From Oceaniglobus ichthyenteri (GTDB taxonomy: Bacteria > Pseudomonadota > Alphaproteobacteria > Rhodobacterales > Rhodobacteraceae): a stretch of DNA of 64,000 nt. The notes below the pieces were generated by a model. That model was given only the letters and a program-made list of their open reading frames with translations. It ran no database searches and was not told where the DNA came from. Of the stretch, positions 8,328 through 17,126 are shown in pieces (position 1 is the first letter of the stretch; every line of letters starts with the position of its first letter). The position numbers and the translations under genes were made by a program. Location of the stretch: contig NZ_QAGK01000002.1 of NCBI RefSeq assembly GCF_003057885.1, positions 1-64,000 on the forward strand, in the 5' to 3' direction.

Positions 8328-8553
8328 ATGTGCCTCGTACGATTGTTATTGCTGCGTTTTTGGGTTTTCCCATTACAGCTTTTTATTTTGCCTAAGGGCG
8401 GCGGTGCCTGTGTGCCGACCCTAACAGACAGGGTGTGAGGAATGGAATCACCTGTAAACCCCTTTGTTGGGGATAAAGTGCGATCGTCGTGGATAAGTGA
8501 TGAAGAATGGCGGTGAACCGCCTAGTATTTTGACGTCACGCGCCACCAACATG

Positions 8554-8579
8554 AAAAACGCCGCCCAAAGGACGGCGCT
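8554..8579 (-). terminator. Rho-independent terminator of the gene ending at 8605
   Basis: On the minus strand GCGCCGTCC and GGGCGGCGT pair across a TTT loop, and the stem is followed by five T. It begins about 25 bases after the stop of the minus-strand gene at 8605. Confidence 0.85.
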
Positions 8580-8604
8580 CCATAGGTAATTTGCAAATCA
8601 GCGA

Positions 8605-9015
8605 TCAATCCAGATGTGACGTTTCCGTAAGAAGAGTGGTCAACTCTCCCTTCATGATGCCCAGTTCGGCCTGTAGTGCGCTATTTCTCGGGTCTCGTAT
8701 GGCCGCATCGAAATCGGCCAGCACCTGTTTTTCCCCCCAGCGCACCTGATCCATGACATCGTCGTCGATGTCATCGAACCAACTGCGCAGAGTTATAACG
8801 GCCTCTTGCAGCGATGACATCAGGGAACCGCCTTGGGGGGTATCCCCCTGAAGGCGCACCATTTCTTCCAATCGGTTCATCTGTTGGTGGTGAAGATCAT
8901 GAAACCGTTGCGCCACGGGGTAAAATTCGGGGTCGGCTTTTTCAACCATCTTAACAAAGCCGGCGTGAATATCGCAGGTTCGGGTATGCAGATCGACAAG
9001 CGTAGAGTCAGCCAT
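8605..9015 (-). CDS. PA2169-type four-helix-bundle protein (DUF2383-like)
   Basis: A 136-residue all-helical acidic protein that begins MADSTLVDLHTRTCDIHAGF and has the HDLHHQQMNRLEEM and VRWGEKQVLADFDAAIRD helices seen in DUF2383/PA2169 ferritin-like bundle proteins. No full set of iron ligands can be asserted. Function is unknown and a stress or storage role is only a guess from the fold. It has its own terminator and lies downstream of ubiK on the same strand with a 63-base gap. Confidence 0.55.
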   Translation of the reverse strand: MADSTLVDLHTRTCDIHAGFVKMVEKADPEFYPVAQRFHDLHHQQMNRLEEMVRLQGDTPQGGSLMSSLQEAVITLRSWFDDIDDDVMDQVRWGEKQVLADFDAAIRDPRNSALQAELGIMKGELTTLLTETSHLD

Positions 9016-9078
9016 GGTGTGATCCTTTCAAACGAGGGGCTGTGATATCAAACCACAGTCCCCCCGCCAGTTCCCGGA

Positions 9079-9324
9079 TCAGGCGCTCTTATTCTCCATC
9101 GCATCCAGACGCGCCTTGAGCACGTCATTTTCTTCGCGGGCCTTTTGCGCCATGGCGCGCACGGCGTCGAATTCTTCGCGGGTCACAAAATCGCGATCGG
9201 CCAACCAGCGGTCCATCATTGATTTCATGGCGGTTTCCGCCTCGGTTTTGGCACCTTGGGCCACGCCCATGGCGTTTGTCATCAATTGGGAAACGTCGTC
9301 AAATATCTTGTTACGGGTCTGCAT
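9079..9324 (-). CDS. ubiK: Ubiquinone biosynthesis accessory factor UbiK
   Basis: With the ATG at 9324 the product is 81 residues. It has an N-terminal amphipathic part (NKIFDDVSQLMTNAMG), then FVTREEFDAVRAMAQKARE and a C-terminal coiled coil (ENDVLKARLDAMENK). This is the UbiK/YqiC BMFP pattern. UbiK assists UbiJ and the Ubi enzyme complex in aerobic ubiquinone synthesis by binding lipids. A GGAGGG sequence 6 bases upstream supports this start over the longer frame to 9372. It diverges from lgt, and about 90 bases separate the two starts. Confidence 0.8.
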   Translation of the reverse strand: MQTRNKIFDDVSQLMTNAMGVAQGAKTEAETAMKSMMDRWLADRDFVTREEFDAVRAMAQKAREENDVLKARLDAMENKSA

Positions 9325-9417
9325 TTCGCCCTCCGGTATGCGTTTGACCTTATATGAGGGCAGAGCGCGCAATTCTCAAGGTTGACTTCACCTCGGGTTG
9401 GGGGTGTTTCTGGCCAT

Positions 9418-10302
9418 ATGATGTATGCCATTCCCTTTCCCGATATCAGCCCCGATCTGTTTGCCATCGATATTGGTGGTTTTACCCTTGCGCTGCGGTG
9501 GTACGCGCTGGCCTATATTGTGGGCATTGTGGCGGGGTGGCGTTTGGCCGTGATGGCGGTGAAACGGCCGCATTTGTGGCGGGGGAACGTGGCCCCGCTG
9601 CAGCCCGGCGATATCGAGGATCTGATCACCAATGTGATTTTGGGCATCATCATCGGCGGGCGACTGGGGTTTGTGCTGTTTTATCAGCCCTCTTATTACC
9701 TGTCCAATCCGCTGGAAATTCCGATGATCTGGCAGGGCGGCATGTCGTTTCATGGGGGCATGTTGGGCGTGGCCCTGGGGGGCGCGCTGTTTGCCTGGCG
9801 CAAAGGCGTGTCGCTGTTGGTGATTGGCGATCTGATGGCGCTTGGCACACCGATTGGGTTGATGTTGGGGCGGATTGCCAATTTCATCAACGCCGAACTG
9901 TGGGGCCGCCCCACCGACGCACCCTGGGGAGTGATTTTTCCCGGCCCGCGCGCACAGGATTGCCCCGGCATTGACGGGTTGTGCGCGCGCCACCCGTCGC
10001 AATTATACGAGGCGGGGCTTGAGGGGCTGGTGTTGGGTGCAATCCTGATTGCGCTGGTGTTTGGCGCGCGGTGGTTGAAAACACCGGGTGCCGTGATGGG
10101 CGTGTTTCTGGCCGGTTATGGATTGGCGCGCAGCTTTGTTGAGCTGTTTCGACAGGCCGATGCACAGTTTATAACCCCGACAAACCCTTGGGGCTATGTC
10201 TGGCAAATCGGTGATTGGGGGCTGAGCATGGGGCAAATCCTGTCTCTGCCGATGATCCTGATCGGGCTGGGCCTGATCATCCGCGCACGGCACAGCCGAT
10301 GA
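9418..10302 (+). CDS. lgt: Prolipoprotein diacylglyceryl transferase
   Basis: An integral inner-membrane enzyme that transfers diacylglyceryl from phosphatidylglycerol to the lipobox cysteine of prolipoproteins. The sequence shows about seven membrane helices, the HGG box in GGMSFHGGMLG and the Lgt signature GRIANFINAELWGRPTD, with the catalytic histidine and arginine region in place. Two adjacent ATG codons (9418 and 9421) are possible starts. The ORF extends upstream to 9382 but the added residues are not hydrophobic or conserved in type. The stop overlaps the next start (ATGA, 10299-10302), so it heads a three-gene operon with the methyltransferase and pgeF. Confidence 0.95.
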   Translation: MMYAIPFPDISPDLFAIDIGGFTLALRWYALAYIVGIVAGWRLAVMAVKRPHLWRGNVAPLQPGDIEDLITNVILGIIIGGRLGFVLFYQPSYYLSNPLEIPMIWQGGMSFHGGMLGVALGGALFAWRKGVSLLVIGDLMALGTPIGLMLGRIANFINAELWGRPTDAPWGVIFPGPRAQDCPGIDGLCARHPSQLYEAGLEGLVLGAILIALVFGARWLKTPGAVMGVFLAGYGLARSFVELFRQADAQFITPTNPWGYVWQIGDWGLSMGQILSLPMILIGLGLIIRARHSR

Positions 10303-11360
10303 ACGCGCTGAACGATCTGTTGTTGCGCCAGATCGCGGCGCAAGGTCCGCTCAGCGTGGCCGAATACATGACCCTTTGCCTGCTCCACCCCGAGCACGGC
10401 TATTACACTACCCGCGATCCGTTGGGTGTGTCGGGTGATTTCATCACTGCGCCCGAAATAAGCCAGGTTTTCGGCGAATTGATTGGCCTGTGTCTGGCGC
10501 AGGCCTGGCAAGACCGGGGCGCACCATCGCCGTTCATTTTGGGCGAACTGGGGCCGGGACGCGGCACGTTGATGGCCGACATGCTGCGCGCCACAAAATC
10601 GGTGCCGGGGTTTCACGCGGCGATGCAGGTGCATCTGATCGAGGCATCACCGGTTTTGCGCACCGAACAGGCGCGGCTGCTTGGCGGCTACGCCCCGCAT
10701 TGGCATGAGCATGTGACCGATCTGCCCGATTTGCCGCTGTTTCTGGTGGCGAATGAATTTTTCGATGCTCTGCCGATCCGGCAGTTCCTGCGCGATGGGG
10801 GCGCCTGGCGCGAACGGGTGATTGGCGCACGCGACGGCACGTTGGTCTTTGGGCTGACCGACCCGGTTGCGCCCCCTGCCCTGTCGGCGCGTCTGGCCGA
10901 TACCACCGATGGCGACATGGTTGAAACCAGCGCATCGGCCACGGCACTGGCGGGTGAGCTGGGCCGCCGGATCGCCGACTTTGGCGGCGTGGCGTTAATC
11001 ATCGATTACGGCAGCGATAAATCCTTGGGTGATACGTTTCAGGCGGTGCGCGCCCATCAAAAGCTGTGCCCCCTGACCGACCCCGGCACTTGTGATCTGA
11101 CCGCCCATGTGGATTTTGGCGCGCTGGCCAAAGGCCTGGTCTGCAAAACCGCACCTCTGACCACCCAAGGCGCGTTTTTGAACGCATTGGGAAGCGGTGC
11201 GCGCCACGGCGCACTGGCGCGGGGCAAATCAGAGGCAATGATCGAATCACTGATTGCCGCGCATCGCCGGTTGACGCATCCGTCAGAAATGGGACAATTG
11301 TTCAAGGTGCTGGCGCTTTACTCTGACACCGGTCCAGCCCCTGTGGGAACAGAGCCATGA
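10299..11360 (+). CDS. MidA/NDUFAF7-type SAM-dependent methyltransferase
   Basis: A 353-residue protein with the NDUFAF7/MidA pattern: N-terminal helix (LLLRQIAAQGPLSVAEYM), the YYTTRDPLGVSGDFITAPEI segment, the SAM-binding LGELGPGRGTLMADML, and VANEFFDALPIRQF. The mitochondrial homologue methylates an arginine of complex I subunit NDUFS2 during assembly. A similar role on NuoD is possible in this bacterium but is inferred. It overlaps lgt and pgeF by 4 bases each, so the three are translationally coupled. This order is common in Rhodobacteraceae. Confidence 0.85.
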   Translation: MNALNDLLLRQIAAQGPLSVAEYMTLCLLHPEHGYYTTRDPLGVSGDFITAPEISQVFGELIGLCLAQAWQDRGAPSPFILGELGPGRGTLMADMLRATKSVPGFHAAMQVHLIEASPVLRTEQARLLGGYAPHWHEHVTDLPDLPLFLVANEFFDALPIRQFLRDGGAWRERVIGARDGTLVFGLTDPVAPPALSARLADTTDGDMVETSASATALAGELGRRIADFGGVALIIDYGSDKSLGDTFQAVRAHQKLCPLTDPGTCDLTAHVDFGALAKGLVCKTAPLTTQGAFLNALGSGARHGALARGKSEAMIESLIAAHRRLTHPSEMGQLFKVLALYSDTGPAPVGTEP

Positions 11361-12115
11361 CCATAGAAAAAATCACCGCCGATGCCCTTGCCCCTGTGCA
11401 TCACGGGTTTTTCACCCGGCGCGGCGGGGCCTCATCCGGTGTGTTTTTGGGGCTGAACTGCGGCAGGGGATCGACCGATCAGGTTGATGTGGTGCGGATC
11501 AACCGCGCCCGCGTCGCCGAAGCGATGGATGTGCAAACCGAACATCTGATCGCGCTCAATCAGGTGCATTCCGCCGATGTTGTGCATGTGACCGCGCCGA
11601 TAAACGGCACCTTGCCCCGTGCCGACGCCATGGTCACCGCCACGCCCGGCCTGGCCTTGGGGATACTGACCGCCGATTGCCAGCCGGTTCTGTTTGCCGA
11701 TGCCAAGGCAGGCGTGATCGGCGCGGCCCATGCGGGATGGAAGGGCGCATTGGACGGCGTGCTGGAGGCGACGGTGGATGCCATGGTCAACATTGGCGCA
11801 AGCCGTGACCGGATCACCGCCGTGATCGGCCCCACCATCAGCCAACGCAATTACGAAGTCGGCCCCGAGTTTTTCGAAACCTTTTTCGATGAAGACCCCG
11901 ATCACGCCCGATTCTTTGCCAATGGTCAAAATGACAGGATGCACTTTGATTTGCCGGGGTTTGGGCTGTTTTGTCTGCGCCGTGCGGGAATCGCCGAGGC
12001 CGAGTGGACCCGCCAATGCACCTATGCCGATCCCGATCGGTTTTATTCCTATCGCCGCAGCGTGCACCAGCGCGAGGCCGATTATGGCAGGCTGATCTCG
12101 GTGATCCGTCTATAA
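11357..12115 (+). CDS. pgeF: Peptidoglycan editing factor PgeF (YfiH/laccase-domain)
   Basis: A 252-residue cytoplasmic enzyme of the multicopper-polyphenol-oxidase-like (DUF152) family. In E. coli, PgeF removes L-Ser wrongly built into peptidoglycan precursors. The zinc/copper-site residues are visible: the histidine in NQVHSADVVH, the cysteine in ILTADCQPVLFAD and the histidine in GAAHAGWKGALDGV. Other conserved pieces are FFTRRGGASSG near the start and AVIGPTISQRNYEVG. The ATG at 11357 overlaps the methyltransferase stop. Confidence 0.9.
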   Translation: MTIEKITADALAPVHHGFFTRRGGASSGVFLGLNCGRGSTDQVDVVRINRARVAEAMDVQTEHLIALNQVHSADVVHVTAPINGTLPRADAMVTATPGLALGILTADCQPVLFADAKAGVIGAAHAGWKGALDGVLEATVDAMVNIGASRDRITAVIGPTISQRNYEVGPEFFETFFDEDPDHARFFANGQNDRMHFDLPGFGLFCLRRAGIAEAEWTRQCTYADPDRFYSYRRSVHQREADYGRLISVIRL

Positions 12116-12119
12116 AGGG

Positions 12120-12134
12120 TTAATTGTGTCTTAA
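12120..12134. promoter_or_regulatory. Candidate CtrA-binding site TTAA-N7-TTAA
   Basis: The sequence TTAATTGTGTCTTAA is an exact match to the TTAA-N7-TTAA consensus of the alphaproteobacterial regulator CtrA. It sits just after pgeF, in the spacer before the small ORF at 12315 and the Hint gene. Whether it is occupied, and which gene it controls, is not shown by the sequence. Confidence 0.5.
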
Positions 12135-12314
12135 AGGACCAAATGTGGCAACAATCAGACAAGGTTGCCCAGATGTTAACCCTAATTGCCCTGAAATGAA
12201 CCCGACCTTAACCATATCCCGCCCCGGAGCGGCCTGATTTGCCCACCATAAAAGGATCATCGAATGAAACGCAGGCCACACCGGCCGCCCCGAACAGAAA
12301 GTAAGGAAAACATC

Positions 12315-12461
12315 ATGGCTATCAAACGTCGTTGGTTGCAGAGCGCCCTGGAAGAAACCAAGAAGCCATTGCCAAAAATGCCTTGGCAGGCCCGTAAAAT
12401 GGCATCCGCCATGCCCCGAGTGTCAACTCTGTTGCACACCCACGAAGAAGCGACCGCCTGA
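12315..12461 (+). CDS. Conserved-looking 48-residue basic protein
   Basis: The ATG at 12315 follows an AAGGAA ribosome-binding site. The product is rich in lysine and arginine, opens MAIKRRWLQSALEETKK, and contains LPKMPWQARKMASAM. It has no membrane segment. Short basic proteins of this style occur in several Rhodobacteraceae genomes and I know of no function. The longer frame from 12264 lacks a good ribosome site. It is preceded by a spacer with a CtrA-like box. Confidence 0.55.
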   Translation: MAIKRRWLQSALEETKKPLPKMPWQARKMASAMPRVSTLLHTHEEATA

Positions 12462-12682
12462 TCCGACCACGCATTTGCATGACCGGATTGGCGCGCGACC
12501 CAAGGGTTTTGAGGCGAGAATTCGGCACAGACAAGGCCACCCATGGGCAAAAGCTGTTTACCTAGATCCTTGATTTATCACGATCTATTTTGACATCGGC
12601 GGTGATTTATGTTCATAAGATGTACCAACTGCACATTCGGTGGGGGCCGATGCAGTGTGGACAGACCGAAAGGCTGCTTCGC

Positions 12683-13471
12683 ATGACATATTCCCGCCAC
12701 GTGCTGCCTGGCACGACCACAGATGCCCCGCCAACCCAGTGGACAGTGCGCCGTCGCGCCCCTGTTTCCCCGCGGGCCGAAAACCGCCCGACGCGCCGGT
12801 TCAGCGTGCAATGGATCGACCGGTCCGGACAGTTTGATGATATGGTCAAACTTGCCCCTGCCATCCCGCTGTTTGAATCCGCGTTTTGCGCTTTGGGCCG
12901 TGGCACGTTGATTCCCACCATCGATGGCCCCTGCGCCGTCGAAGATCTGTGCCCCGGCATGTTGGTTGAAACGTCAACCGGGCTGGCGCCTTTGGTTTGG
13001 ATCGGCGCGATGACAATCGCCCCCGGCAGCGCCGCACAAGATGAATCGCCCCTTCGGATGTTTCGCATTGCCGCCGATGCCTTTGGCCTGGGCCGCCCGA
13101 TGCCCGATTTGTTGCTGGGTCCGGGCGCGCGGTTGTTGAACCGCAATCCGTCCGTACGCACCAGCCACGGCACCGATGCAATTCTGGAACCTGTCGCGCC
13201 TATGGCCGACGGGATGAGCGTGATTGAAATCACGCCCGTTTCAACCATACAGACCTATCATCTGGGGTTCCTGTCGCACCGCACCTTTATTGCCAATGGG
13301 GTTGAAGTGGAATCGATGCACCCCGGCGACATCAACCCAAACAGGATTGATCCGCCGATGATGGCCCATTACCTGTCGCTGTTTCCACATATGCGCCAGA
13401 TTTCCGATTTTGGCCGCCTTGCCTTTCCCCGCGTGGGGCCACAGGCGCAAGACGGGGTGTTCGCCGCCTAA
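12683..13471 (+). CDS. Hint-domain protein
   Basis: From the ATG at 12683 the protein has 262 residues. An N-terminal basic region (TQWTVRRRAPVSPRAENRPT) leads into a Hint domain (hedgehog/intein fold) with CALGRGTLIP, CAVEDLCPGMLVETSTG and LVWIGAMTI, and a late LGFLSHRTFIANGVEVES. Such single-domain Hint proteins are frequent in Rhodobacteraceae. Whether they self-process is not established. The cysteine in FCALGRGTLI sits at the usual domain start. The open frame extends upstream to a TTG at 12590, with another ATG at 12650, so the start is uncertain. The stop overlaps the end of the convergent AsnC-type regulator by 4 bases. Confidence 0.75.
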   Translation: MTYSRHVLPGTTTDAPPTQWTVRRRAPVSPRAENRPTRRFSVQWIDRSGQFDDMVKLAPAIPLFESAFCALGRGTLIPTIDGPCAVEDLCPGMLVETSTGLAPLVWIGAMTIAPGSAAQDESPLRMFRIAADAFGLGRPMPDLLLGPGARLLNRNPSVRTSHGTDAILEPVAPMADGMSVIEITPVSTIQTYHLGFLSHRTFIANGVEVESMHPGDINPNRIDPPMMAHYLSLFPHMRQISDFGRLAFPRVGPQAQDGVFAA

Positions 13472-13968
13472 GCCTCTTTGGTCAGGCGCTGTTCCAGAAT
13501 TTCAAACGGAACGCCCGGTTCATCCTTGGCACAGCGGATCACCAGCGACGTTTTCACGCTGGCCACATTCGCCGCCGACGTAAGCTGTTCGGTCAAAAAG
13601 GTTTGAAATGTCGACAGATCAGGCGCGACACATTTCAAAATGAAATCAACCTCACCGTTCAACATATGGCATTCGCGCACCAGCGGCCATTCCCGACAGC
13701 GGGTTTCGAACGCCGAAAGATCAACCTCGGCCTGACTTTGCAGACCAACCATCGCAAAAACCTGAACCTCAAACCCTAGGGATCGCGCGTTCACATCCGC
13801 ATGATACCCGCGAATGAATCCGGATTCTTCCAACGTGCGTACGCGCCGCAAACAGGGCGGTGCCGAAATGCCGACCCGTTTGGCCAATTCAACATTGGTC
13901 ATCCGCCCATCTGCCTGAAGCTCCGCCAGAATTTTACGGTCGATCACATCTAACTTATGCGAGGCCAT
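13468..13968 (-). CDS. Lrp/AsnC-family transcriptional regulator
   Basis: A 166-residue regulator. The N-terminal helix-turn-helix is seen in LDVIDRKILAELQADGRMTN and VELAKRVGISAPPCLRRVRT, followed by the alpha/beta RAM effector-binding domain (VQVFAMVGLQSQ, CHMLNGEVDFILKCVAPD). Lrp/AsnC proteins form dimers to octamers and often control their own promoter and amino-acid genes. It is transcribed away from trxB, with about 175 bases between the starts, an arrangement often seen in alphaproteobacteria. A direct repeat in that spacer is a candidate binding site. Confidence 0.9.
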   Translation of the reverse strand: MASHKLDVIDRKILAELQADGRMTNVELAKRVGISAPPCLRRVRTLEESGFIRGYHADVNARSLGFEVQVFAMVGLQSQAEVDLSAFETRCREWPLVRECHMLNGEVDFILKCVAPDLSTFQTFLTEQLTSAANVASVKTSLVIRCAKDEPGVPFEILEQRLTKEA

Positions 13969-14015
13969 GCACGCGTTTCCCTTTTTTTGCGAACCTTACA
14001 AAACAGAAATATCGG

Positions 14016-14044
14016 GCGCAACAATATTTCAACTTTGCGCAACA
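14016..14044. promoter_or_regulatory. Direct repeat GCGCAACA, 21-base period, in lrp-trxB spacer
   Basis: GCGCAACA occurs at 14016-14023 and again at 14037-14044. Their 21-base period is two helical turns, so both copies face the same side of the DNA. This suits a multimeric regulator such as the adjacent Lrp/AsnC protein. It is a candidate operator only. Confidence 0.35.
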
Positions 14045-14056
14045 TCCTTAGCCTGA

Positions 14057-15148
<1,092 letters not shown>

Positions 15149-15335
15149 GCGGGGCCATGTCGGCTGCGCATGGCAGCCCCCCATTGCGCAAAACGGCACA
15201 TGAATATGGCGATTTGCCGTATTTATGCGCCGGTTTGCCGCGCTGATCCACTATGCAAACCGCGAAAACTTTGCGATAGGGCGGGTGCAACCCGTCAAAG
15301 CGCCGTTTTTTTATGATCAAACCTGAGTAGGCATT

Positions 15336-17054
15336 ATGCAAAAAAATAATCTTGCACCGATCCCAGAGCTTTATGTTTCCTATGAATCCGCCCAGAAACT
15401 GAAGGTGGAAGCCGCCGAATTACCCTCCTGGGATCTGACGCCGCGTCAGATTTGCGACCTCGAACTTCTGATGAACGGCGGTTTCAATCCGCTCAAGGGG
15501 TTCATGAGTGAGGAAGATTATAACGGCGTTGTCGAAAACATGCGTCTGGCCGATGGCGCCCTGTGGCCGATGCCGATCAACCTGGATGTGTCCGAAAAAT
15601 ACGCCGATACCATCGAGATTGGTCAGGATATCGCCCTGCGCGATCAGGAAGGCGTGATTCTGGCAACGATGACCGTCACCGACAAATGGGTGCCGAACAA
15701 ATCCGTTGAGGCCGAAAAAGTGTTCGGCGCCGATGACAGTGCCCATCCGGCGGTGAATTATCTGCACAATCAGGCGGGTGCCGTATATCTGGGCGGCCCG
15801 ATCACCGGCATTCAGCCCCCCGTGCATTATGATTTCAAGGCGCGCCGTGACACCCCCAATGAATTGCGTGCCTATTTCCGCAAAATGGGCTGGCGCCGCG
15901 TTGTTGCGTTTCAAACGCGCAATCCCTTGCACCGTGCCCATCAGGAACTGACCTTTCGCGCCGCGCGCGAGGCCCAGGCCAACCTGTTGATCCACCCGGT
16001 TGTCGGGCTGACCAAGCCCGGCGATGTTGATCATTTCACCCGTGTGCGGTGTTATGAGGCGGTGCTTGATAAATACCCGCAGGCCACCACAACCATGAGC
16101 CTGCTCAATCTGGCCATGCGCATGGCTGGCCCGCGCGAGGCGGTGTGGCACGGCCTGATCCGCAAAAACCACGGCTGCACCCATTTCATCGTTGGCCGCG
16201 ATCATGCCGGCCCTGGCAAAAACAGCCAAGGTGTTGATTTCTATGGCCCCTATGATGCGCAGGATCTGTTCCGCGAACATCAAGAGGAAATGGGCATCAC
16301 CATGGTCGACTTCAAGCACATGGTATATGTGCAAGAGCGCGCCCAATACGAACCCAACGATGAAATCGAAGATCGCGACAACGTCACCATTCTGAACATT
16401 TCCGGCACCGAATTGCGGCGTCGATTGTCCGAAGGTCTGGAAATTCCCGAATGGTTCTCATTTCCCGAAGTCGTGAAAGAGCTGCGCCGCACCAAACCGC
16501 CCCGTGCAAAACAAGGGTTCACTGTGTTTTTCACCGGTTTCTCAGGGTCGGGAAAATCCACCATCGCCAACGCTTTGATGGTGAAACTGATGGAAATGGG
16601 CGGTCGGCCGGTGACATTGCTGGACGGTGATATCGTGCGCAAACATCTGTCGTCTGAGTTGGGATTCAGCAAGGAACACCGCGATCTCAACATCCGGCGG
16701 ATCGGTTATGTCGCGTCGGAAATCACCAAGAACGGCGGCATCGCCATTTGTGCGCCAATCGCGCCCTATGCCACCACCCGCCGTGCGGTGCGCGAAGATG
16801 TCGAAAACTTCGGCGCATTTGTGGAAATTCACGTGGCCACGTCGATCGAAGAATGCGAACGCCGTGATCGCAAGGGCCTGTATAAACTGGCCCGCGAGGG
16901 CAAAATCAAAGAGTTTACCGGCATCTCTGACCCCTATGATGTGCCCGAAAATCCCGAAATGCGCATCGACACTGAAAACACCGAAGTCGATCACTGCGCC
17001 CATCAAGTGCTGTTGAAACTGGAAAGCATGGGGTTGATCGGCCTGTCAAACTAA
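15336..17054 (+). CDS. Bifunctional sulfate adenylyltransferase/APS kinase
   Basis: A 572-residue fusion. Residues about 1-385 are an ATP sulfurylase of the Sat type, with the nucleotide-binding QTRNPLHRAHQEL (HxxH) and GRDHAGPG loops. Residues about 395-572 are an APS kinase (CysC) with the P-loop GFSGSGKSTIAN and the DGDIVRKHLSSELGFSKEHR segment. The enzyme makes APS and then PAPS from sulfate, giving the start of assimilatory sulfate reduction and the donor for sulfotransferases. It stands alone between trxB and a strong two-way terminator. The PAPS supply is of interest because a sulfotransferase is encoded at the end of the window. Confidence 0.95.
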   Translation: MQKNNLAPIPELYVSYESAQKLKVEAAELPSWDLTPRQICDLELLMNGGFNPLKGFMSEEDYNGVVENMRLADGALWPMPINLDVSEKYADTIEIGQDIALRDQEGVILATMTVTDKWVPNKSVEAEKVFGADDSAHPAVNYLHNQAGAVYLGGPITGIQPPVHYDFKARRDTPNELRAYFRKMGWRRVVAFQTRNPLHRAHQELTFRAAREAQANLLIHPVVGLTKPGDVDHFTRVRCYEAVLDKYPQATTTMSLLNLAMRMAGPREAVWHGLIRKNHGCTHFIVGRDHAGPGKNSQGVDFYGPYDAQDLFREHQEEMGITMVDFKHMVYVQERAQYEPNDEIEDRDNVTILNISGTELRRRLSEGLEIPEWFSFPEVVKELRRTKPPRAKQGFTVFFTGFSGSGKSTIANALMVKLMEMGGRPVTLLDGDIVRKHLSSELGFSKEHRDLNIRRIGYVASEITKNGGIAICAPIAPYATTRRAVREDVENFGAFVEIHVATSIEECERRDRKGLYKLAREGKIKEFTGISDPYDVPENPEMRIDTENTEVDHCAHQVLLKLESMGLIGLSN

Positions 17055-17068
17055 GCCCACTCCAAACG

Positions 17069-17103
17069 AAAAAGCGCCCCGGGTGATGGCCCGGGGCGCT
17101 TTG
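17069..17103. terminator. Bidirectional terminator between sat-cysC and the M3 peptidase
   Basis: A long GC stem, AAGCGCCCCGGG with CCCGGGGCGCTT, encloses a TGATGG loop. It has A residues on the left and T residues on the right, so it can end both the plus-strand sat-cysC transcript and the convergent minus-strand peptidase transcript. Confidence 0.9.
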
Positions 17104-17126
17104 CGTTTCAGTCACACTAGAATGAA

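Noticed and set aside
8490-8505. TGTGGATAAGT-like DnaA box as origin
   Set aside because: A single copy with no cluster of boxes, no AT-rich unwinding stretch and no replication genes nearby.
15420-16346. 308-codon minus-strand ORF opposite sat-cysC
   Set aside because: Antisense to an ATP sulfurylase with all motifs. Composition (rich in H, G, I) is typical of an antisense frame.
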